Shown in pieces: positions 1 to 12,723 of a stretch of DNA of 64,000 nucleotides (position 1 is the stretch's first letter; each line of letters opens with the position of its first letter). Source of the stretch: Sarcomyxa edulis (taxonomy: Eukaryota; Basidiomycota; Agaricomycetes; Agaricales; Mycenaceae); NCBI GenBank assembly GCA_009761415.1, contig QUOL01000006.1:930001-994000 (forward strand). The letters run 5' to 3'. The position numbers were made by a program, and so were the translations under genes. Below the pieces are notes generated by a model. It had not been told where the DNA came from, made no database searches, and saw only the letters and a list, made by a program, of their open reading frames with translations.

Positions 1-16
1 AAGAAATAGAACGTAC

Positions 17-394
17 CTGAATGAAAGCGCGAATTTCGATGGACGAACTGCAAGCAATGGAAGGAATAGGAATGCGACGAAGAAACATGCCGCGGCGCCT
101 ATTAAGCAGGCACCAAATCCCAACAGTCTGTAGAAAAGACTCGAATTAGAGACCACCAGAGATATAGGTATAAACTAACCTCTCCCATCTCGATAAGGCG
201 AACCATGCTTCTTCTTCATTGGTATGTTCGCTCGATCTCAGTGGTATATAATCTCCAGCGACAGCGTTGTAAAAACGAGAGAAAGGGTTGGTTCTTGGTG
301 TTGGCTGGGGTTGGGAGTCATCATTTGCACCTCTCGCCCATCGAAACTGGGATAGATTTGAGCGAAAGCTTTGTTCCGTCGAGGGAGGGGCCAT
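17..394 (-). CDS. SFT2: SFT2-like vesicle transport protein (partial, N-terminal part)
   Basis: Small Golgi membrane protein of the Sft2/Got1 family, which acts in retrograde transport from endosomes to the Golgi and in SNARE-dependent fusion. Exon 1 runs 394-180 and exon 2 127-17, joined through a 52-base GT-AG intron; a further donor at 16-15 leads out of the window, so the C-terminal part is missing. Exon 1 encodes FRWARG, then NPFSRFYNAVAGDYIPLR and EEAWFALSRWER, the conserved segment just before the first membrane helix. Exon 2 encodes the start of the hydrophobic core (LLGFGACLIGAAACFF, then FLPLLAVRP). The ATG at 394-392 is chosen because an upstream in-frame ATG only adds nine unconserved residues. 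It is divergent from NOC2 with 136 bases between the start codons. Confidence 0.9.
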
Positions 395-530
395 GAACGT
401 GAACGCGAAGCAATGTGACACTGTGTGACCTACTGATTGGGAGCCGCGGCCGGTGGTTCATCCCGTGACTGTAGACATATTTTTGCAGCGATCGGAATTT
501 CACTAGCAACTCGTTAGCTCTTCACGCATC

Positions 531-3468
531 ATGGGCAAAGCATCAAAGGCCACAAAAAAATTCGCATCCAGTGGACAGCTCAAGAAAACTATCCAGGCTC
601 GACGGAAACACCAACAGATTCGCAAACGGGTATCAGGGACAAGAAAAGGCAAAGACGGCGGGTACGGCAAAGACGATCAGAGAAAGGACACAAATGCAAA
701 TGAAGCTGAGGGCGGCGACGATGAGACAGAGAAGAAAGGCAGGGGCGCAAAAAGGTGAGTGTGCGTTGACGATGCGTTCAATCTAGTTAATGACATTCAA
801 ACATTCGTCGCAGCGTGAAAGGCATGACAGTAGACGACTTCTTGGGAGGAGGGTTTATGGAAGGAAGCGACGACGAAGACGATCAGGAGGTTTGTTATCT
901 CCACATCACGCTCACGTTGTTTTGTTTGAATGTCGATCCATTCAATGTTTTTTGACGTAGATGGGATCCGACGATGACCTCTCAGAAGACGAAGACGAAG
1001 ACGACCTGGGAGATGATATGGGAGATGACGAGTCTTTCGGTCAAGTAGATGGTACGTGGCTTGAGCTCTCAAAAGCTCGCATATACTGATATAAGCTTGC
1101 AGACGAGGGAGAAGCCCATCTACTCGAGCTATCAAAATTAGCAGAGAAAGACCCCGAGTTTTACAAATACCTGCAGGAAAATGACAAGGAACTACTTGAT
1201 TTCAAGGCACCTCAAGGAGAGGCTGATTCAGATGATGAAGAAGACGATGCAATGCAGGTGGAGGACGATGAAGCAGAAGAAGTAGAGCAGCGTATGCCAA
1301 TTTTGAAGCTAACAATCATACGGAAATGGCAGAAAGCCATTCTGGAGGTACGTCTGATGTTTCGTCGCCCATCTGTCTTTGTTGACGCCATAATACAGCA
1401 AAGATCATTGCGTGCTCTCCGAAAACTATTAATTGCGTTCCGTTCCGCTGTTCATATGAATGAAGATGATCAGGTCCTGGCATGGAGCATCGATAGCTCG
1501 GATGGTCAGTATCTGCCATCTCTGATCGACCCTGGCCGCTCATATCATTTGCAGTGTACAACAAACTCATAACGACCGCACTCAAATATACACCCGTCGT
1601 ATTGGAACATCACGTTCCATACAAAACTCTGGCGAACGGAAAATTGCAAGTATAGTCTCGAGCTATTCTCTTTTTTGTTGATTCCCTGACGCGCTATCTT
1701 TCTTGCCCATTTCTAGCAAACCACCTCCACAAACGCCCACCTTTAAATCCCTCCAAAAACTTATCCTATCATATTTCCACAACATCATTCACCTACTTTC
1801 CCAGCTCACCACTGAGAATACTGAAATAATCCTTTCGGCTGTGACCGAAAGCACCAAAATTATCCCTTATATCATTGGGAGCCGCAAAAGCGTGAAGGCG
1901 TACCTGAAGGTCAGCTTTCTCTCCCTCCGCTCTATACTCGGACTTCAAAACGACTGAGATCAATACCATGATTTTTCTTGCTTCAGAAATGCCTAGAACT
2001 ATGGTCGAGTGCCCAAGACAATATCCGGATAGCTGCGTTCCTAGCCATCCGCAAACTTGCGGCAGCCACCGACGAGTCAATAATGGATCACGTTCTCAAG
2101 GTACACATCTATTTTGATCGCTCGTTACAGCCTTGTTAATGCTATCGTTGAATTGCTTCTTCACCAGGGAACGTACCTAACTCTAGTCCGTTCATCAAAA
2201 TCTACCACTCCTTATACCCTCCCTTCAATCAACTTGATGAAAAACTCGGCTTCGGAGATCTTTTGCCTCGGTACTGATCACGTAGCAGCTTACCAACATG
2301 CATTTGGGTATATCCGGCAACTGGCTATACATCTAAGAAACAGTATGAAGGTTAAGTCAAAGGTCAGTTTCTCACTTTCTGTGGATCGTTCTGGTCTCGT
2401 GCACCCACACGCCTCCCCGCCCTTTTTCAGTTTTAACTCATCGCTATAATTTTGAAACAGGAGGCCTATAAGCAAGTGTATAATTGGCAATACGTTCATT
2501 GTATCGACTTCTGGTGCATCGTGCTCGCCCGAGCATGTGATGCACAAGCTGAACGTGAACGAGGTGGACAAGAAAGCGAACTTAAAGCCTTGGTATACCC
2601 TCTGGTGCAGGTCAGCCTTGGTGCCATAAAGTATGTTCCCGTTATGCCTCGATCACGCTTTGGGGGACTGCAATACTGATTCCAGAAATGATTCAATTAG
2701 ACTGATCTCGAACAGCCGCTCGTACCCGTTTCACCTGAACGTTATCCGATCCCTACTCCATCTCATCAAACACACCGAGACGTACATCCCGATCGCCCCA
2801 TACATCCTCCCTATCTTGACATCTACCCTCAATCCTTCCTCTCGCCCGAAATCGTCTACCCTTCGACCACTTGATATGGAAGTGTATATCCGTGCGCCTC
2901 AGCAGTATTTGAAGACGCGGGTGTACTCTGAAGGACTTGTGGAAGAGGCTGTGTATCTACTGGCTGAATGGCTCGCTAGCCGATCTGTACATGGAAGCAT
3001 TGCGTTCCCTGAGATTGTTGTGCCTGTTACTGTGGTCCTCCGAAAGAGCCTCAAGACTGCCAAGACTGGGACAGGCTCGGGGAAGAACGGGAGTGGAAAA
3101 GATGTGGGTCTGGTGAAGGGTCTGGCGGAGAGAATTGAGGAGAGTTCTCGGTGGGTTGAGCAGAGTCGGAAGAACGTTACTTTTGGACCTGGCAAACTTG
3201 GGGATGTGGAGGAGTGGGAGAGGGAAATGAGGGAAGTGAAGATGGATGGTGGTCCGTTGGTTAAGTATGTCAAGGTACAGACGAAGATTAGGCAGAAACG
3301 GTATAAGCTGATTCAAAAGGTACTATGGAACGACCCCCTCTCTTTCTTGGAATCTGTCGCTGATTTGGTTTCTCGTTCATCTAACAGGCTCGCGAGGAGG
3401 CGAATGCGAAGGATGATGCTGATGATGATGATGCCATCCTACAAGACGAAGACGAAGACGACGAGTAA
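531..3468 (+). CDS. NOC2: Nucleolar complex protein 2 (Noc2), ribosome biogenesis
   Basis: Noc2 pairs with Noc1 in the nucleolus and Noc3 in the nucleoplasm to mature and export pre-60S ribosomes. The protein starts MGKASKATKKF and has a Lys/Arg-rich N-terminus (nucleolar targeting type), then long acidic runs. A conserved stretch follows: LSKLAEKDPEFYKYLQENDKELLDF, quoted here only in part. The Noc2 domain proper continues with QYVHCIDFWCIVLARAC and, after an intron at about 2631-2700, KLISNSRSYPFHLNVIRSL. The C-terminal exon (3388-3468) ends in an acidic Asp/Glu tail and TAA. About ten short introns interrupt the gene; the 3320-3387 intron is phase 0. Length and domain order are as expected for the family. 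I see no frameshift. Confidence 0.95.
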
Positions 3469-4164
3469 TGTCTTGTCCCGTGTGAGTACCTCTGCAGTGA
3501 AGGTGCTCCCATTCGCTCCAATATTCCGTATGTAGATATGTGCATAATGCACTATGGAATAAACTCAGAGTCAGAACTGCTTCACCGATATCTTGATCCG
3601 TTTTTCTTCCTCGAGCCCGCGCCCGCCTCATCGTTGGTCCATCTTAGCATTAGCTTCATCGTATGGCTATCTTAGCTTCAAAGTAAGGTATCTCCCGTAC
3701 GCGTGCTCACGACTGAATTTGTCAAGAGGGACGGAAACTTACCTTATCTTTGACGCCAGGTCTACGGAAGCGGAAGACGTGTCTACAGTCACGATATAGG
3801 TCCACCGTGACCGAATAGGCACTCCGATACCTCCAGGGAATTAGTTACTTATCTAGACTTCCTCAGGAGTCAGGACCTTCAGGACATGAACACGGATGGA
3901 CCCGATGGGTGATGGGTTCCAGGAATGCAAGGCACTTCCCGTGCGGGATACGGACTCGGAGCAGTCACGGTCGACGTTGCATGCATGCCTAGGGAGATGT
4001 CCGAGCTTCGTGTCGCGGACATCAGCGAGAGCAGCGTGGAACCCGACCCGAGTGGTTCAGTAATCTGGTGTTGGTTTGATACATGAGCGTTAATGTTCAA
4101 TGGAGTGGAATGATCCGTGACTCGTGTAAGTGTAAGCAAGCCTGTTCGATTTGCACTGTACATA
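3469..4164. other. Intergenic, convergent 3' ends
   Basis: This is the gap between the NOC2 stop and the stop of the convergent CBP6-like gene. I see only short open frames without codon structure or recognisable motifs, and no repeat. It presumably holds both 3' untranslated regions. Confidence 0.5.
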
Positions 4165-4655
4165 CTACCATAGTCCAAAGAAAATCTTCCACCGTGGGCG
4201 CGCGATACCTTTTGGAGCGGTTAGTATTTCTGGTTCTAGTGTGGGGGGGGAGAATGCATCAAATGACTTATACCTTTGGCGCTTTTCTCGAACCCTTCGA
4301 GGAGGCGATCGTAGTGCTTGGGATTGATAGCAGGCTGCAGCGTCTTTTTTGACAATTTGTACTGCACAGAAGATATATATCGACCCCCCAAATCCAAATT
4401 AGCGGGAAACCAAGGTTCGCGGGAGAAGCACTGCTGACTTACCTTATCAAACATCACATTGTCACTGAGAGCACGAGTGGCTTGTACGGCCTCGGGTGTG
4501 AGTTTTGGATGCGTGGATAAGGATTCCAAGAGAGTTTTAAGCTGCAAGTGCGGTCGAAACGGATCGGTTGGCCATTTTCGAACTAGGTTTGCCATGGTAG
4601 CCGAGAGCGCCTTTTGGTGTTCAGCAGAGTGCGTTACTGCCCTGACAAAAGACAT
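4165..4655 (-). CDS. Small CBP6/UQCC2-like mitochondrial assembly factor
   Basis: Three exons encode a protein of about 120 residues. Visible features are a helical N-terminus (MSFVRAVTHSAEHQKAL), then NLVRKWPTDPFRPHLQL, and after two introns KLSKKTLQPAINPKHYDRLL, SAKGIARPRWKIFFGLW and a stop at 4167-4165. The pattern (basic residues, WP-D-P-RP, a Tyr/Leu-rich helix, a C-terminal W-K-FF) is what I remember for fungal relatives of Cbp6/UQCC2, which bind cytochrome b during complex III assembly in mitochondria. The family call rests on memory of weak motifs. The ATG at 4655 is preferred over an upstream in-frame ATG at 4811, because the extra 52 residues are Ser/Gly-rich and unconserved in style. 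The last intron has a textbook branch point TACTAAC. Confidence 0.6.
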
Positions 4656-6653
4656 GAGAACAGATGGGCAGCCTGAGGTCGATGTGGTGAAGTGGAAACC
4701 AGCTTGAGCGTCGCGTGGGGACGCGCTCGGCTGACCGGCAATTCCTTTTAAATCTCCGATTGAACTTAAAACCTTCCCGGCTTTACTGCTTTCTCCCGCA
4801 CTCTGTGGCAACTCACAAACTTGTTTATCGATTCACGCGATTTTGCACGTTCGTGGTTCTGGAAATCGTCATCTGGATCTCTACCCCATCCTCGTTGCAT
4901 GTGTTACGGGTTCATCGACGCAATATATTGCACATGGAGTCTTGTGCTCGTATTTTCCACTGGAAGAAGGACTGCAAACTTGAACGTATGGGCAGGCGTA
5001 TCTGTCATCTACATATATATGAACATCATTTGTGATGGGCAAAACAGTTTGTCGCTTTAGACGAGGTTTTAAATACGAAGCAACTCGTGGAGAGGCGCGC
5101 ACACGATCTTCGGGTTTATTCCTCAGGATCCTTGTCGTCGCGTGGTGTCTGTCCTTGTGTCCTGCTACTCTGGAGATGCGTTTCATGTCTAGGTTCTTCC
5201 GATGCGGAGGATGCGACAGATAAGTCAAGACTCGGTCAAGTGAGTCCATGTCCATCAGAACTCATCCGCGTGAATTTTTACCACTGAGTTCGTAGGATTT
5301 ATAAGACCTTTAGTTCCCAGTTTTCATGATCTGGTCTCGGTGTTCCTATTTTTGCCTCCACATCCAATTGGTCTTGGTCTCGCTTTCAATAGTTCTCGGC
5401 GGACGACATTTCTTCGCCGCAAGCTGCATGGCTGCACACACTCGTTACTCAAAATATTCCCCAGAGCCTATCTGTTCTCGGGGATTTTCCGTATAGCTGG
5501 TACCTTCTTCTGGGAGATGTTGGCACCACGTATGCCTTCTATATATTCTCCCTACACGACGATGAGTAAGATTATCCACTCTGCTCCAACTATTTCTCAT
5601 ACTGATAGACTCGCCCGTTTATCTGGACCTCGAAGCTAGCCCAAGCGTCATATAACTACTACCGATTTCGGGTTTTTTGCTCTTGGAGCCGGTCCCGGTG
5701 TCGTGTAGAACGTGGTGAGTGCTAGGTTGGATCTCACGTCGTCATATGCCTTCATATATTGACTGCATGTCTTCGACGAATGTGAACATGCTCATCGCAG
5801 TAGGACATCATCTGGATTGAATAGTCGTGGGATCAAAGCAATTCTGGCCTCGGTGATACGCGTGAGGCCTGAGCCCCTTCGCTCTTGATCCCCGTCTCTA
5901 TCTCTCTGCACACGCGTGAGTCTGAAAGACACGGTCGTTCGAAACAAACATCAACATAGTTCGTTCATGCTCGCTCTCGGGTGATCTTGTAAATACCTGG
6001 CATGCGGTATAAGAATGTGAGCTCTCACACTCGTTCAAGATCATGTATATTTGATATCTGGAGGACACGTAACGTGTATCTGGTGAATACACGTTTTCGT
6101 GCACAGATGCTCACTGATGCTTTGACGAGTTCAAGGACCCCCTACCAAGCCATCGCGTCATGATTTCCGAGTCTAGTCCACCTCACGTCGGATCCATCAG
6201 AACACCGCCTATAGCTCACTGATTTTAGCACATTATCTAGCAATACAAGTCTAAGTACTCTTTACACTAGACTCATTTTTGCCTAGCCGCTCGACTTGAA
6301 CTCGTTTGAATTTATGCCTTGATCCTTTCGATTGCCTTCCGAGATGATAAAACAAAGGAATGTTGTCGTTTCCACGTGTTGCATCCGAACGCGTCGGAAA
6401 TCTCTGTGATTCATTCGTCGCCAACATCATTGATTTTTGCGTTCTTCCACTATCGACGCGAGACTGAACAGCTTCAAGCCGACTGTTTGACGTCCAGCGC
6501 ATAATTTCTCTATCTAACACCTCCAAAACTTCAAGCTAGCCAGCTCGATGGGCACTGCATTCAGGGACCGGCGCTTAGGTTGACAAGTATGTTCTTGGGC
6601 GCCATCGGCGCGAAGTTTTGATTCTTTGCCTTTTGCTCCTCAAGAAGACTATC
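4656..6653. other. Gene-poor 2 kb stretch
   Basis: No exon chain with conserved motifs could be built on either strand. The open frames are short and overlap in conflicting frames, and pyrimidine-rich tracts are frequent. It must contain the promoters of the CBP6-like gene (left) and the Hsp70-like gene (right). It could also hide a non-coding RNA or an eroded gene; nothing in the bases decides this. Confidence 0.4.
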
Positions 6654-9600
6654 ATGGGCTGCTGTGGAGAGCCTGCAGACTTCAACGCCAATCCGGATGA
6701 GAAGAATCGGCCAACATCGCAGATCACCAACACCATCAACCAACAGCCTCTAGCTAGCTCTCATCTCAGACTCGGAAACCAGCAGTTCCAACCACCATCG
6801 ATTGCTTCACTCCCACCAGCGCACGCAAGTACGTATGGACATAATGGGTTCCAGCAGCCTTGGGATCAAAGTACGTCCCCGATTGTGAACCAATTCGGCT
6901 CTTTCGTCGGTGGCGGAACACCTTCCACAGTGCCTTTGCTCTCCTCTAGTCCAGTTTATGGATCCTCTACAGGTACACATAATGGTTCTCTCAATAGTCA
7001 ACCGTTAGTGCGACCGAATCCCATCTATCCGGGCTCATCTTTCCGAACTGCGTCTCCTCATAACTCGATGTCAAGTCCACCTCCAATGTCAATGGCGGCA
7101 CAACCGATGAGCATATCGTCACCTCTCGATGAAGGGAAGATGTCCATTGCGATCGACTTCGGTACCACCTACTCTGGTGTGGTAAGCACAGCGATAATTC
7201 GGCTGTATCCCTCGATTGATCTTCTTTGAAGGCATATGGCTCCTCTCGTATCGCCTCTGGTAAAACACAGATGATTCTACATTGGCCGGGATCATTTGAA
7301 ACCTTTAGAAAAAGTTCGTGAATCAGTACGGCTCATGGATCTGTGTTGGTTGCATTGACGCGCCAGGTTGTCTCTTTGCACAGTTCCTACATGTCTTTTG
7401 TATGACGAACAAGGTCAGGTCCTAGCATGGGGACTCGAGGCAAAGAATGCTGGACCTATGCCTGGAACAACGCGATGCGAATGGTACGATCTGTTCAGAC
7501 TGATTCACGCGTAACCTCACCTCCTTGTAGGTTCAAACTATTTCTGGAACCCCATGTTCTTCGACATGAGGAAGGAGCAATCGATTCCCGTTTGCCTCAA
7601 TTACCTGTAGGTGCCGTTCTAAAGCTGTCGTTTGGATGATGCTGATAGTTCAAAGCCTGGTAAAAATGCCATCGATCTCATCGTGGATTTTCTTTCCTGC
7701 TTATGGGAGTACGCGAAGGATCAGATTACTCGGGAGATTGGAGCTGTCGCAGACCTCAGTACAGTCCTTATCGGGTATCACTGATGATTTGCTGATGGTC
7801 CTAACACAGATTCCGCTGATGTGTGGCTTACCGTTCCTGCGGCATGGGATGCCCAAGGCTGCTCCATGATGCGTGAGGCTGCTATTGCTGCTGGCCTTGT
7901 ACAATCATCAAGAGCCGGAGATCTTGATTGGAGAGATCGTCTCAGAATTATAACGTGAGTGTCTATTCGTCCTTTCTAAGCTTCCTCCGCCAATTTATGG
8001 ATTATAGCGAACCGGAAGCAGCAGCTGTTCACTGTGCTCATCTCACTGACCTCCACAAGTTGAAGCCCAGTCAAAAGTTCATGATTTGTGATGCCGGGGG
8101 AGGTGATATGAATAGTCTTACATCGTATACGTTTTAAATCGCTGACAAAGTCTTCACATTCTAGGTACTGTTGTAAGTCTATTCGACCTTGCTTTCCATG
8201 TGGCTTTCTCACATCTTTGCCAAACAAGGATCTCGCGGTGTATAAAATCATTGGGCAAATGGCCAATCTTGAGATAGCCGAGATATGTGCTCGATCGGGA
8301 GCTAATTGCGGGTCCCTTTTCCTGGAGTAAGTGCAGCATCGCGGCCAAGTCCACGGGGATGTTTCTCTGACCGTGCCTTTAAGTTTGCGTTTCCGCGAGC
8401 TTGTGAGGACACTTCTCGCTGATCATCCAGCTCATCTTGATCCGCCATCTCTCGCATATTTCATGCACTCGTTCTGTGATACCGGTATGTCCGCCCTCAG
8501 CTCTTTTAGCACAAGTAATGACACCGAGTAGACAAACTTGCGTATATGGGTGAGAGTGATGACGGTACGCCAAGTAGAGATCAACTGGTGGAATATCTGC
8601 TAAAGCAGTCTTACAGACACGATGTTTCATTTCACATGCTTCGTGAGTATGGATCCATTGTGTGGGTCCGCACTGCTTTTGAGCTTCATCGGCCTCATCC
8701 CTCTCGTCTCTACAGAACGTCGAGGATCCTGATGATCCTTCCGTCGGTCTGCTGAACGGGGAGCTCGCAATTCCTGGGATCCTGCTACGGATGAGAGTCT
8801 TTGATCCGGTAGTAGATCAGGTCAGGACACGAATAGCAACGTCGAGCAGGAACATTGCTAACGACATTCACGATGGTTCTTGTACAGGTTCTAGAATTAC
8901 TCGAGGACCAATCAAGGAAGGTTGAACAACCTATCCACGCCCTTCTTATGGTCGGTGGGTTTGCTGGAAGTGAATATCTATTCAAAAAAGTCAAGGTATG
9001 TATAATTAGCGGTCATTACCTCTTGTCAACCTTCTCATCGAGTTTGGCAGGAACGATTCAGTCCCCGCATCAAGGTAATCGCCCGACCGAGCGATACGGA
9101 CACCGCTACCGCTAGGGGAGCGGCTCAATATGGTTTGGCTCGTAGGCCGTTGGTCTCCAGTGTTATCGCTCCTAGATCGTACCTCATGAAGGTACGTATA
9201 TTTCTTTTCTTGTTAGGATATTGATACTCATGCACTTTTTGGACAGGTAAAGCTCCCAGCCGAACCAGAGGACTTCCTGAAGCGTCCAGCGTATATTAAG
9301 TGAGAGAGCAGTTCCCAAGATTCACACCAACGTGCTGACCAGATTGCACAGAACCAACGACGCGGGAGTTCCAATATGTGAGAATAGGTACGCTCTCGGG
9401 TATTTTGTCTTCTTTTGCGCTTACCGTGATTTGCCGGCGGCACATAGACTGCAATATCTCGTCGTCCGATCATCAATTCTCCGGAAAGGGTATGTAATAA
9501 ATTGCTGGTACTTTGCTTGTACATCTTATATCTCATCGTCCATGCAGTCAGCGAATCACTACAAAATTCTGGTACGCCACGCTTGTTATATTCTTGGAAA

Positions 9601-10030
9601 TCTGACAGCCGTGGTTAAAATTTTCTCGATTCCAGCAAATTCTCGCAGTCCAGTCAAGGCAAGTGAAACGTCCATCACTTGATCCCGAGATTATTCTCAC
9701 AACGGGGTTTTAGATTCCACGTTTGAGGCCGTTTTGTACACCAGTGATTCGGACAGAATCATGAGATATACAGACGAAGGAGAAACTGACGAACTCTGTA
9801 AATGGACAGTGGATCTGAGTTCTTTGCCCACATTCCAACAGGCTGCGAGTGTACCGCAAACGGGTGGTTTCTATACAGGTGATTACCGATTCTGATACCG
9901 GTTGCTCATGCCCTCACTCCCAAGATTAGAATTTGAGCTCGGACTCGAGCTCGACTCCGCGGAAGTTCGGGGTTTGCTTTTGCATGAAGGCAATGAATGG
10001 AGCAGGACAGTGTTCGACTTTTTTAATTGA
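6654..10030 (+). CDS. HSPA12-type Hsp70-like ATPase with MGCC N-terminus
   Basis: Multi-exon gene for an actin-fold ATPase of the HSPA12-like branch of Hsp70, expanded in mushroom-forming fungi. The N-terminus is MGCCGEP followed by about 160 Pro/Ser/Asn-rich disordered residues. The nucleotide-binding domain has the phosphate-1 motif SIAIDFGTTYSGVAYG, then LWEYAKDQITREIG, DVWLTVPAAWDAQG, EPEAAAVHC, phosphate-2 ICDAGGGTVDLAVYKI, and adenosine motif LLMVGGFAGSEYLFKKV. The end has TGGFYTEFELGLELDSAEVR and finishes in FDFFN and TGA at 10028. The canonical Hsp70 substrate-binding domain is not visible, as expected for HSPA12 relatives. An 8-base exon (8165-8172) is required to restore GGGTVDL. 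The start ATG at 6654 is chosen because upstream in-frame codons include only a TTG. Role is inferred as a chaperone-like or signalling ATPase; substrate unknown. Confidence 0.88.
8165..8172 (+). other. 8-base micro-exon of the Hsp70-like gene
   Basis: The eight bases GTACTGTT lie between an AG acceptor at 8163-8164 and a GTAAGT donor at 8173. They supply the last two bases of a Gly codon plus Thr and Val, giving D-A-G-G-G-T-V-D-L across three exons. Skipping them shifts the frame and destroys the phosphate-2 motif. Confidence 0.8.
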
Positions 10031-10836
10031 TGGTATTCCAGGGTATTCCGAATTGTGGCACATGTTTCTCTTCCAATATTCGGGCCATATGCATGACACC
10101 TTGAGGTTGACGTCCTGTCCTTCGAAGGCGTGGGGAAGATTGAACCTCAGCTACGGTTGCAAAACATCAGGTTTGTTATACGGTCCCGAGTCCGTGCGAG
10201 CATATGCCTCCGTCATATGATGATCAATTCAAGATGGATCATGAAGATGTTCATTATCTGAATCCCGTCGCCATCGCTGCAACTGTGTATCCACTGCCAG
10301 CTTTTTCCTCATCCGTCCTCGTGGTGCTATTGACAAAGCTATATCTCAGCGCAAGTTATATGGGATTCCGTCCTTCGAGCCGTCCAGTTCCTGGGTCTTG
10401 TTCCTATTTCAATATCCTAATCACAATAAATCTCATGTCAGCTTTGGCCGGCCCCATCCTCGGATCGGTACACTTGGTCTCATGCTTCGCACGAACCAGG
10501 TTGGATCTGGTCGGACTCGAGCGCAGGGAAAAGGGATCAAGGCCCTGACGTCTCGAAAGGAGAATAACCTTTTCTAGATTGACTTTCATTGATTGGATCT
10601 GGGACAGTTTTTTTGGCTTATCGGACCTGAACGGAGCTTCATTCACGCACGCAAGCTGTTCAAAATTCAACCGTATTCTTGGATATCGATACCTTACAAA
10701 CGCAATTTCCTCGAGTGCGGCTAGTGCCGTGATTATTACCGGAGAACGCCGTCGATCGCAGGGCGTCATCCACAATCTTGAAAAGCTATAAAGCATCTGC
10801 AATTCTCGACTGGTAAGATGTAACTTGTCAGCCATC
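10031..10836. other. Intergenic between the Hsp70-like gene and ALO1
   Basis: The two genes are in the same orientation. I see no convincing exon here; open frames are short and lack motif conservation. The interval should hold the Hsp70-like 3' untranslated region and the ALO1 promoter. Confidence 0.45.
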
Positions 10837-12588
10837 ATGCCTACTCCATCCTTACCATCACGTTCTCTCTCAAATCTCTCTCTAGAATCCCTCTACGACC
10901 TCCTAAAACCCATTACACTTGCCCCTAATGCACCGAGAGCCAAGTTCATCAACTGGGGACTTAGTTTCACCTGTGTTCCTCTGGCGGTATTCGAGCCGGA
11001 AACCGAGCTCCAGTGCGAGCTGATACTAGAACTGGCACGTCGGGAGGGAAAGGTTGTTCGAGCAGTAGGGGTGGGACATTCTCCGAGTGATATTGCATGC
11101 ACTTCCGGATTTATGTTGCGTACCGAACGTCTTTCGGCCGTTTTGGAGGTGAGTAAAAATTAGGCTAGCATGTTTGTTCCTATTTGGTACAAGATGTGGG
11201 ACTAAACCACGCCATATGGCGTGTGCATCCTCTATTTCACCACGGATCTGATATTTATTATTTTTCTATTTCTAGATCAATACAGAGAAGCGCTACGTAG
11301 TCGCGCAGGCCGGGATTACGCTAAACGACCTCCACGCTCAACTTGCCACGCATGATCTTGCCATGATAAATGTTGGTTCCATCTCTGATCAGACTCTTGC
11401 GGGAATCGTTACAACCGCTACTCACGGCTCCGGCGTAACCTATGGCGTCATGTCAACCCATGTTATGGCTTTGACTTTGCTCTTGGCCGATGGATCCCGT
11501 GTGTCCTGTTCCCGTCACGAACGTCCCGATCTCTTTATCGCGTCGATATGTGGACTTGGCAGTACTGGTCTCATCCTGACTATACAGTTGGAGGTAGAGC
11601 CAGCGTTCCGACTGAAAGAGGTTCAAGAATCAGTTTCTTTTGACGAGGCAATTGAGAACCTTGACGAATTCGTATACGCCGCACAGCATGTTCGGCTTTG
11701 GTGGTTCCCGCAGGTTGATGTAGTGCGGGTCAGTTCCGCAGATCGAACCTCAGAGGTAACGAACGCCCTATTGAATTTCATTCGTTGCGGGTTGTTGATA
11801 TGTTCCTACCCAGTCCCCAGACCCTGCACCCGCTCATCTTTTCGATTTCATTGTGGGATATCACGTTATACAGCTTATGCTGTTCATCGGAAGATATTTT
11901 TCGATCGTTAACAATTGGACAGCGCGCTTGGTTGCTGGGTTCGCTAGGCGCAAAACAGTTGGGATCGACGACAGCTATCGTATATTCAACGTTGATTGTC
12001 GAGTTAGTCTCTCGTTCTACTCCACTACCATCTTTGGTGACCTTGTCATATCTAGTATCCTCAACACACTACCGAATGGGCGATCCCATATGAGAACGCT
12101 CAAGCTTGTCTTCGAGAATTGCGAGCATACTTTGATACCGAACAATCAGACCCAAACGGTCTGAGACCCCATTTCCCTGTGGAAATACGTTTCTCGGCTG
12201 CGGATGACATATGGCTTAGTCCCAGTAATGCGCAACAGACTTGTTGGATTGGAATAGTCCAATATAAGTACGTGATGTCTATTTATCCATTCTTACCCGT
12301 TTTTGATCTGGACCCTACAGACCGTATGGCTTCAATATACCCTATCGACGTCTCTTTGAAAACTTCGAGACTATCGTCGAACGCCACCGGGGACGTCCTC
12401 ACTGGGCAAAGGCCCATCGCATGACTCCTCAGGATCTTCGCAAACTCTATCCTAATTTCGACGACTTTGTTCGCGTCCTGAAAGACGTCGACCCACATGG
12501 AATGTTTTCCAGCGAATATATTCAGAGACATATTTTGGGAAGAGACGTCGATAACAGACTTTTCAAAGCACGGAGATCACAAAAGTAG
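10837..12588 (+). CDS. ALO1: D-arabinono-1,4-lactone oxidase (FAD, last step of erythroascorbate synthesis)
   Basis: Flavoenzyme of the outer mitochondrial membrane that oxidises D-arabinono-1,4-lactone to D-erythroascorbate, the fungal ascorbate analogue. The FAD-binding segment VRAVGVGHSPSDIACT carries the His of the GHS motif to which FAD is covalently attached in this family. It is followed by AGITLNDLHAQLA, GSISDQTLAGIVTTATHGSG and ALTLLLADGS. The C-terminal ALO domain shows TTEWAIPYE, ADDIWLSPS and PYGFNIPYRRLFENFE. The signature HWAKAH follows, and the end is MFSSEYIQRHILG. Five introns are inferred. The length of about 490-500 residues is typical. It converges on UBC7 with 135 bases between the stop codons. 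Confidence 0.95.
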
Positions 12589-12723
12589 ATACACTGATAC
12601 AGTTAGCAGACATATTTATTGGCGTAGCCTAAGCCGTTGCACTAATTGTTGGGAGTTCCAGTCATCAATCATCTGCGGGATTGAGAAATAAATAGTTCAA
12701 TCCTGTAACTTGGACGGCATACT

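Noticed and set aside
6654..10030. Canonical cytosolic Hsp70
   Set aside because: The substrate-binding domain and EEVD end are missing, and the motifs fit the HSPA12-like branch.
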